DNA of 10,547 nt from Woeseiaceae bacterium (lineage in GTDB: Bacteria; Pseudomonadota; Gammaproteobacteria; Steroidobacterales; Woeseiaceae): assembly GCA_022866645.1 (NCBI GenBank), contig JALHUQ010000169.1:1-10547 (forward strand). Reading direction: 5' to 3'. Under the pieces are notes generated by a model that searched no databases, had not been told where the DNA came from, and saw nothing but the letters and a program-made list of their open reading frames with translations. The translations under genes and the position numbers were made by a program. This document shows, one piece after another, positions 5,757 to 10,547 of the stretch; position 1 is the first letter of the stretch; each line of letters opens with the position of its first letter.

Positions 5757-6035
5757 ATGGAAACTGTTATTGGCTTTACGGCGATTGCTGTCGCACTTTT
5801 GATTGGCCTCGGCGCACTCGGCGTAGGTATTGGCATGGGCTTGCTCGGTGGTCGCTTTCTCGAAGGCGCTGCACGTCAACCGGAACTCGCACCGATGTTG
5901 CAGACGAAGATGTTCCTCGTCGTCGCTCTGCTTGATGCTGTCGCGATGATCGGCGTTGGTATCGGCTTGTACTTCGCCTTTGCGAATCCGTTCGTTGGTC
6001 AGTTGCTAGCAGCCCAAGCGGCTGTTGGCGGCTAA
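5757..6035 (+). CDS. atpE: F1Fo ATP synthase subunit c
   Basis: Subunit c forms the rotating proteolipid ring; each copy carries one proton on a carboxylate. The 92-residue hairpin has a first helix (about 3-33) with the glycine-rich packing motif from G17 to G32, the polar loop RQP at 40-42, and a second helix with the proton-binding aspartate D60 in LLDAVAM (E. coli D61). A63 replaces the proline found in E. coli at position 64. The sodium-binding signature of sodium-type c subunits (a Gln in helix 1 with Glu-Ser in helix 2) is absent, so a proton enzyme is inferred. The C-terminus runs about twelve residues beyond E. coli, ending NPFVGQLLAAQAAVGG. The start at 5757 is preferred over TTG 5754 because of ribosome-binding-site spacing. 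Confidence 0.97.
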   Translation: METVIGFTAIAVALLIGLGALGVGIGMGLLGGRFLEGAARQPELAPMLQTKMFLVVALLDAVAMIGVGIGLYFAFANPFVGQLLAAQAAVGG

Positions 6036-6045
6036 AAAAGCCCGA

Positions 6046-6091
6046 CGAAACTCGGTATCTGCGTCGCCGCTCGCGGCGCAGTCGAAACTCG
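6046..6091 (+). promoter_or_regulatory. atpE-atpF intercistronic hairpin flanked by 9-base direct repeats
   Basis: The 71-bp gap contains a GC-rich stem: CGCCG (6065-6069) pairs with CGGCG (6074-6078) over the loop CTCG, extended by CTG (6059-6061) with CAG (6079-6081) around a three-base bulge. The nonamer CGAAACTCG appears on both sides (6046-6054 and 6083-6091). There is no T-run, so this is not a standard intrinsic terminator. It could protect the atpE end of the mRNA from 3' exonucleases or adjust c versus b synthesis; that role is inferred. Confidence 0.55.
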
Positions 6092-6106
6092 TACTAGGAG
6101 TATCCA

Positions 6107-6577
6107 GTGGATATCAATATGACTCTCATCGGCCAGACGATCGCTATGATCATCTTTGTCTGGTTTTGTATGAAATTCATCTGGCCGCCGATTCTGAACG
6201 CAATCGAAGAGCGCCAAAAGCAGATCGAAGAAGGTCTTGCTGCTGCGGACAAGGGACAACAGTCGCTTGTACGAGCGGCAGCTGAAGCCGACGAAGTTGT
6301 GGCGGAAGCGCGCAAGCAAGCAACCGGCATACTTGCTCAGGCGCACGCTCGTGCAAACGAGATCGTTGCGGACGGCAAGTCCGATGGTGTCAAAGAACGT
6401 GAGCGCCAGCTCAGTGCTGCGAAAGCTGAGATTGAACAGGAAGCAAACCGCGCACGCGAAGAGCTTCGTGGTCAGGTGTCGGCAATTGCGATTGCGAGTG
6501 CAGAGAAAATTCTGATGCGCGAAATCGACAGCAAGGCGCATGACGACATCCTGGGCAAGCTGGCGCAGGAACTCTAG
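6107..6577 (+). CDS. atpF: F1Fo ATP synthase subunit b
   Basis: Subunit b is the membrane-anchored peripheral stalk that, as a dimer, ties subunit a and Fo to the delta and alpha subunits so that F1 does not spin with the rotor. It has 156 residues, as in E. coli. A single N-terminal membrane helix (about 5-26, ending FCMKFIWPP) is followed by a long charged helical region rich in Ala, Glu, Lys and Arg (about 30-125), with R36 conserved, and a C-terminal delta-binding end KLAQEL. The start is GTG at 6107: AGGAG at 6096-6100 lies six bases before it, and the resulting N-terminus MDINMTLIGQ lines up with E. coli MNLNATILGQ; ATG at 6119 would give a less well placed start. It is the single-gene b subunit, not the b/b' pair. 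Confidence 0.96.
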   Translation: MDINMTLIGQTIAMIIFVWFCMKFIWPPILNAIEERQKQIEEGLAAADKGQQSLVRAAAEADEVVAEARKQATGILAQAHARANEIVADGKSDGVKERERQLSAAKAEIEQEANRAREELRGQVSAIAIASAEKILMREIDSKAHDDILGKLAQEL

Positions 6578-6583
6578 AGAAGC

Positions 6584-7141
6584 ATGGCTGACAACAACAC
6601 AGTAGCGCGACCCTACGCGACAGCAGCTTTTGATCTGGCGAACGAGGCAGGCGTGCTCGGCGCGTGGTCGGAGTCCCTGATTATTGCGGGACAGCTGCTG
6701 GCCGATAAGGGTCTCGTCGAGTACCTTGGCAGTCCCGGGTTCGACGACGCACAGCGACTCGAGTTCTTAACGGGCCTGTTTGCGAAAGCCGGCGCAAAGT
6801 TACTCGCCGGTAAAGATGTGCACGGAACGAACTTCGTGAAAGTGTTGCTGGAAAACGGCCGAGTTGCTGTGTTGCCGGAAATTTCAACGCATTTCGAGGC
6901 GCTGAAAGCAAAAGTCGAGAACACCGTGGACGCGACAGTGACGTCGGCAACCGAGCTCAGCAAGAAACAGATAGCCGAAATAGCGACGGCGCTGAAAACA
7001 CGACTCGGACGCGAGGTTCGAATCGAAACCGCAATAGACAAAAGCCTCATCGGTGGTGCAGTTATTCGTGCCGGCGATGTCGTTATCGATGGATCACTGC
7101 GCGCAAGGCTCGAGGGCCTCGCAACCGCACTGCTTAATTAG
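6584..7141 (+). CDS. atpH: F1 ATP synthase subunit delta
   Basis: Delta (OSCP homologue) caps F1 and links the alpha N-termini to the b dimer in the peripheral stalk. The 185 residues (177 in E. coli) show the N-terminal helical domain beginning VARPYATAAFDLA at 7-19, the middle motif NFVKVLLENGR at 83-93, and the most conserved C-terminal motif IGGAVIRAGDVVIDGS at 156-171 followed by LRARLEGL. The ATG at 6584 is 6 bp after the atpF stop, with only weak GAGA-type purines upstream, so re-initiation after atpF is plausible. No irregularity is seen. Confidence 0.96.
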   Translation: MADNNTVARPYATAAFDLANEAGVLGAWSESLIIAGQLLADKGLVEYLGSPGFDDAQRLEFLTGLFAKAGAKLLAGKDVHGTNFVKVLLENGRVAVLPEISTHFEALKAKVENTVDATVTSATELSKKQIAEIATALKTRLGREVRIETAIDKSLIGGAVIRAGDVVIDGSLRARLEGLATALLN

Positions 7142-7147
7142 TGGGGT

Positions 7148-7166
7148 CGGACCCGCTTCGGGTTCG
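7148..7166 (+). promoter_or_regulatory. atpH-atpA intercistronic hairpin
   Basis: CGGACCCG (7148-7155) can pair with CGGGTTCG (7159-7166) over the three-base loop CTT, giving eight pairs with one G-U; GGT (7145-7147) and ACC (7169-7171) can extend it around a two-base bulge. It is followed by the AT-palindrome CTATATATAG and then the atpA Shine-Dalgarno AGAGGA (7179-7184), seven bases before the start. The ribosome binding site stays unpaired. There is no T-run, so a role in mRNA processing or in separating atpH from atpA translation is more likely than termination; this is inferred. Confidence 0.5.
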
Positions 7167-7191
7167 ATACCTATATATAGAGGATTAACAA

Positions 7192-8733
7192 ATGGCACTT
7201 AAAGCTTCTGAAATCAGCACGCTGATTAAAGAGCGTATCGAGAACTTCGAAGCATCCGCGGAAGCGCGCGATGTTGGTACCGTCATCGCGGTTACTGACG
7301 GCATCGTTCGCATCCATGGCCTTGCCGACGCACGTTACGGCGAAATGCTTGAGTTCCCGCAGAACACTTTCGGCATGGCCCTGAACCTCGAGCAGGACTC
7401 GGTCGGCGCGGTCGTCCTCGGTGACTACAAACACATTACGGAAGGCGACACCGTCAAGACGACGGGCCGCATTCTCGAAGTGCCAATAGGCGAAGCACTG
7501 CTGGGTCGCGTTGTTGATGCGCTTGGCAGACCGCTGGACGGCAAGGGGCCGATCAATACAACCCTGACTGCACCGATCGAAAAAGTTGCGCCGGGCGTCA
7601 TCGAGCGTCAGTCAGTCAGCCAGCCGGTACAAACCGGCCTGAAGTCGATTGATGCGATGGTGCCGATCGGTCGCGGCCAGCGCGAGTTGATCATTGGTGA
7701 TCGCCAGACCGGCAAGACCGCTGTTGCGATTGACACGATCATCAACCAGCGCGGCACTGGCATTAAGTGCATCTACGTCGCCATCGGTCAGAAAACCTCG
7801 TCGATCGCGGGCATAGTAAGAAAGCTGGAGGAAGAAGGCGCGCTCGCACACACCATTATTGTGGCTGCCGCGGCTGCCGACAGTCCCGCGATGCAATACA
7901 TCGCGCCGTACGCCGGTACATCGATGGGTGAGTACTTCCGCGATAAAGGCGAAGACGCACTGATCGTATTCGATGATTTGACGAAGCAGGCCTGGGCCTA
8001 TCGTCAGGTGTCGTTATTGTTGCGTCGTCCTCCAGGTCGCGAAGCCTACCCCGGCGACATTTTCTATCTGCATTCCCGGTTGCTCGAACGTGCATCACGC
8101 GTCAACGCTGAGTACATCGAGAAGATTACGGATGGCAAGGTAAAAGGAAAGACCGGTTCGTTGACAGCGTTGCCGATTATCGAAACGCAGGGCGGTGACG
8201 TATCTGCTTTCGTACCGACCAACGTAATTTCGATTACCGACGGCCAGATCTTCCTGGAGTCCGACCTCTTTAACGCAGGTATCCGCCCCGCTATTAACGC
8301 AGGACTTTCGGTGTCTCGCGTGGGTGGTGCGGCACAGACGAAGATCATCAAAAAGCTCGGCGGCGGTGTACGTCTTGCGCTCGCGCAGTATCGAGAGCTT
8401 GCGGCGTTCGCACAGTTTGCATCCGATCTCGACGCAGCAACGCGCGCCCAGCTCGAACGTGGTGCACGTGCGACCGAGCTTATGAAGCAGAAGCAGTATT
8501 CGCCTTTGTCGGTTGCCGAGATGGCGCTGTCGTTGTACGCGGTCAACGAGGGTTACATCGATAAGGTTCCCGTCAAAAAGGTCGTTGCTTACGAAGAAGC
8601 ATTACATGACTTCGCTCGTGCGAATCATGGGGATGTGCTTGAGTCGATCAACAAGAGCGGCGATTACAATGACGCAGTCGCGGCGAGCCTCAAGGCTATT
8701 TGCGTAGCCTTCGCTGAGAAAGGGGCGTACTAA
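7192..8733 (+). CDS. atpA: F1 ATP synthase subunit alpha
   Basis: Alpha carries the non-catalytic nucleotide sites of the alpha3beta3 hexamer and supplies the arginine finger to the catalytic sites on beta. At 513 residues it is the same length as E. coli AtpA and keeps its numbering: Walker A GDRQTGKT at 169-176, Walker B segment ALIVFDDL at 256-263, the family signature region PAINAGLSVSRVGG at 366-379, and arginine finger R376. The N-terminal beta-barrel (about 25-95), nucleotide-binding core and C-terminal helical domain (from about 380) are all intact. The ATG at 7192 has a good ribosome binding site, AGAGGA, with seven-base spacing. The atpG start is 3 bp after its stop. Confidence 0.99.
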   Translation: MALKASEISTLIKERIENFEASAEARDVGTVIAVTDGIVRIHGLADARYGEMLEFPQNTFGMALNLEQDSVGAVVLGDYKHITEGDTVKTTGRILEVPIGEALLGRVVDALGRPLDGKGPINTTLTAPIEKVAPGVIERQSVSQPVQTGLKSIDAMVPIGRGQRELIIGDRQTGKTAVAIDTIINQRGTGIKCIYVAIGQKTSSIAGIVRKLEEEGALAHTIIVAAAAADSPAMQYIAPYAGTSMGEYFRDKGEDALIVFDDLTKQAWAYRQVSLLLRRPPGREAYPGDIFYLHSRLLERASRVNAEYIEKITDGKVKGKTGSLTALPIIETQGGDVSAFVPTNVISITDGQIFLESDLFNAGIRPAINAGLSVSRVGGAAQTKIIKKLGGGVRLALAQYRELAAFAQFASDLDAATRAQLERGARATELMKQKQYSPLSVAEMALSLYAVNEGYIDKVPVKKVVAYEEALHDFARANHGDVLESINKSGDYNDAVAASLKAICVAFAEKGAY

Positions 8734-8736
8734 GTC

Positions 8737-9609
8737 GTGGCAGGTGAAAAGGAAATACGCTCGAAGATCGCTTCTGTAAAGAACATGCAGAAGATCACGA
8801 GCGCGATGGAAAAGGTCGCCGCGAGCAAGATTCGCAAGGCGCAGAGGCAGATGGAAGCATCGCGCCCCTACGCTGAACGGATCCGCCGCGTCGTTGGCCA
8901 TCTGGCGCATGCCAATCCTGATTACAAACATCCGTATTTGACCGAGCGCGAGGTCAGGCGCGTAGGTTACATCGTGATCTCTACAGACCGTGGCTTGTGT
9001 GGTGGCCTCAACGCCAACCTGTTCAAGTGCATGATTGGCGAGATCGGTAAATGGCAGGACGAGAATGTCCAGGTTGATCTTTCACTGGTTGGTGCAAAGG
9101 CAGTCGCATTTTTCCGGCGCATGGGTGGCACAGTGCTCGGCACCGCGACACACCTCGGCGACAAGCCCAGCGTGAATGAGTTGATAGGTTCGATCAAAGT
9201 CATGTTGGACGCCTACAGCGACGGGAAAATCGATCGTCTGTTCCTGGTGCACAACCAGTTCGTCAATTCGATGACGCAGACGCCGGAAGTTACGCAGTTG
9301 CTTCCGGCTAGCGGTATTGGTAGTGACGACGAAGATCTGCAGGCTCACTGGGACTACATTTACGAGCCCGACGCCGGCGAATTGCTCGATGACGTATTGA
9401 TGCGTTACATCGAGTCACAGGTTTATCGTGGCGCGGTTGAAAACTTCGCCTGCGAAATGGCAGCGAAGATGATGGCGATGAAGTCGGCAACGGATAACGC
9501 CGGTGACATCATTGACGGGTTGCAGCTGAAGTACAACAAAGCCCGGCAAGCATCAATCACACAAGAAATTTCAGAAATTGTCGGTGGCGCAGCCGCCGTA
9601 TCAGGGTAA
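8737..9609 (+). CDS. atpG: F1 ATP synthase subunit gamma
   Basis: Gamma is the central rotor shaft: its N- and C-terminal helices form a coiled coil inside alpha3beta3, and its globular part sits on the c-ring. The 290 residues (287 in E. coli) show the N-terminal helix MAGEKEIRSKIASVKN at 1-16, the core motif STDRGLCGGLN at 82-92, and the C-terminal helix signature YNKARQASITQEISEI at 266-281. No plant-type regulatory cysteine insertion is present. The start is GTG at 8737, chosen because it reproduces the E. coli N-terminus exactly in place; the nearest Shine-Dalgarno-like bases (AGGGG at 8721-8725) are rather far, so coupling to atpA, whose stop is 3 bp upstream, is likely. Confidence 0.97.
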   Translation: MAGEKEIRSKIASVKNMQKITSAMEKVAASKIRKAQRQMEASRPYAERIRRVVGHLAHANPDYKHPYLTEREVRRVGYIVISTDRGLCGGLNANLFKCMIGEIGKWQDENVQVDLSLVGAKAVAFFRRMGGTVLGTATHLGDKPSVNELIGSIKVMLDAYSDGKIDRLFLVHNQFVNSMTQTPEVTQLLPASGIGSDDEDLQAHWDYIYEPDAGELLDDVLMRYIESQVYRGAVENFACEMAAKMMAMKSATDNAGDIIDGLQLKYNKARQASITQEISEIVGGAAAVSG

Positions 9610-9618
9610 GGATATAGT

Positions 9619-10547
9619 ATGAGCACCGGAACTACTGTGCAGGTTATTGGCGCTGTTGTGGACGTTCAGTTCCCGGCGGGTCAAATCCCGAAAATTTATG
9701 ACGCGTTGATTATCGACGATGCAGCAATCACGCTCGAAGTTCAGCAGCAGCTGGGCGACGGCGTTGTGCGCACTATCGCGATGGGCTCTTCCGAGGGCTT
9801 GAAGCGCGGCATGTCGGTTACCGATACGGGTAGTCCGATCACGGTTCCCGTCGGCACGAAAACGCTGGGTCGAATCATGGACGTGCTCGGCAGGCCTATC
9901 GACAACGCTGGCCCAATCGGCGAAGAAAAGCGCATGCCGATACACCGCGCGCCTCCTTCATACGAAGAACAGGCAGCGACCACCGAGCTTCTCGAAACGG
10001 GTATCAAGGTTGTCGACCTGATCATGCCGATTTCCAAGGGCGGTAAGGTGGGTCTGTTTGGTGGTGCAGGCGTAGGCAAGACCGTGACGTTGATGGAGCT
10101 CATCAACAATATCGCCAAAGAGCACGGTGGTTATTCAGTGTTCGCGGGCGTTGGCGAACGTACTCGTGAAGGTAATGACTTCTATCACGAGATGACCGAA
10201 TCCGGCGTTATCGACAAGGTGTCACTGGTCTACGGTCAGATGAACGAGCCTCCTGGTAACCGACTGCGCGTAGCGCTGACAGGATTGACGATGGCTGAAG
10301 CGTTTCGCGACGAAGGTCGAGACGTATTGATGTTCATCGATAACATCTACCGATACACCCTGGCCGGAACCGAAGTATCAGCACTGCTCGGACGCATGCC
10401 ATCAGCGGTGGGCTATCAGCCAACACTGGCTGAGGAAATGGGTATTCTTCAGGAACGCATCGCTTCGACGAAGACCGGTTCTATCACGTCATTCCAGGCC
10501 GTTTACGTTCCGGCCGATGACTTGACCGATCCGTCCCCGGCAACCAC
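9619..10547 (+). CDS. atpD: F1 ATP synthase subunit beta, N-terminal part (3' truncated by window)
   Basis: Beta contains the catalytic sites that make ATP from ADP and phosphate. The window holds the first 309 complete codons of an expected 460 or so; the frame is open to the last base and has no stop. Visible are the N-terminal barrel beginning VQVIGAVVDVQFP at 7-19, Walker A GGAGVGKT at 148-155 with K154, catalytic E180 and R181 in GERTREGND, and Walker B LMFIDN at 237-242 with D241; the last residues, VPADDLTDPSPAT, match E. coli. Numbering is one lower than E. coli because of small N-terminal length differences. The ATG at 9619 has AAGGA at 9608-9612, overlapping the atpG stop and six bases from the start. 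The C-terminal DELSEED helical domain and atpC must lie beyond the edge. Confidence 0.98.
   Translation, partial: MSTGTTVQVIGAVVDVQFPAGQIPKIYDALIIDDAAITLEVQQQLGDGVVRTIAMGSSEGLKRGMSVTDTGSPITVPVGTKTLGRIMDVLGRPIDNAGPIGEEKRMPIHRAPPSYEEQAATTELLETGIKVVDLIMPISKGGKVGLFGGAGVGKTVTLMELINNIAKEHGGYSVFAGVGERTREGNDFYHEMTESGVIDKVSLVYGQMNEPPGNRLRVALTGLTMAEAFRDEGRDVLMFIDNIYRYTLAGTEVSALLGRMPSAVGYQPTLAEEMGILQERIASTKTGSITSFQAVYVPADDLTDPSPAT

Noticed and set aside
6032..6541. 169-codon minus-strand open frame opposite atpF
   Set aside because: It is antisense to a clear atpF gene, cysteine- and arginine-rich in a way typical of shadow frames, and lacks a start signal.
1..10547. DnaA boxes or an origin of replication, suggested by the rsmG-parAB-atp context
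   Set aside because: No match to TTATNCACA or its complement was seen on reading, and there is no AT-rich intergenic region large enough for an origin.

Overview
The window is bacterial chromosomal DNA and reads almost entirely as one conserved housekeeping neighbourhood of a gammaproteobacterium. The protein sequences of the ATP synthase subunits, RsmG, ParA/ParB and PrpD look closest to gammaproteobacterial versions such as those of E. coli, and the order rsmG-parA-parB-atpIBEFHAG-D is the near-origin arrangement common in that class. I cannot place it further than class; no rRNA, tRNA, insertion sequence, prophage or CRISPR array is visible.

Layout. Positions 1-648 hold the 3' part of prpD (2-methylcitrate dehydratase, propionate catabolism), cut by the window start. 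It is followed on the same strand by rsmG (688-1311), parA (1334-2119) and parB (2129-3019), which are closely packed. On the opposite strand, tail to tail with parB and only 5 bp away, lies a 398-residue EAL-domain protein (3025-4221). Between its start and the next gene is a 249-bp divergent intergenic region carrying a near-consensus sigma-70 promoter (4341-4369), AT-rich repeats and a possible leader hairpin. The ATP synthase operon then runs to the window end: atpI, atpB (a), atpE (c), atpF (b), atpH (delta), atpA (alpha), atpG (gamma) and a truncated atpD (beta); atpC would be expected beyond the edge. Genes are tightly spaced, with larger gaps only before atpE, atpF and atpA, and two of those gaps contain hairpins.

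How the genes work together. RsmG modifies 16S rRNA; ParA and ParB segregate the chromosome origin region; the atp genes build the proton-translocating F1Fo ATP synthase, with AtpI assisting c-ring assembly. PrpD belongs to an unrelated pathway and sits where mnmG is usually found. The EAL protein is the real accessory element: it keeps the residues expected for c-di-GMP hydrolysis but has a degenerate loop 6 and an N-terminal region that looks like a receiver domain without its phosphoacceptor.

I found no convincing undescribed multi-gene system. The points worth a second look are the unusual EAL protein and its placement, the prpD/rsmG junction, the atp promoter region and leader, the intercistronic hairpins, and small lineage-specific differences in the Fo subunits.
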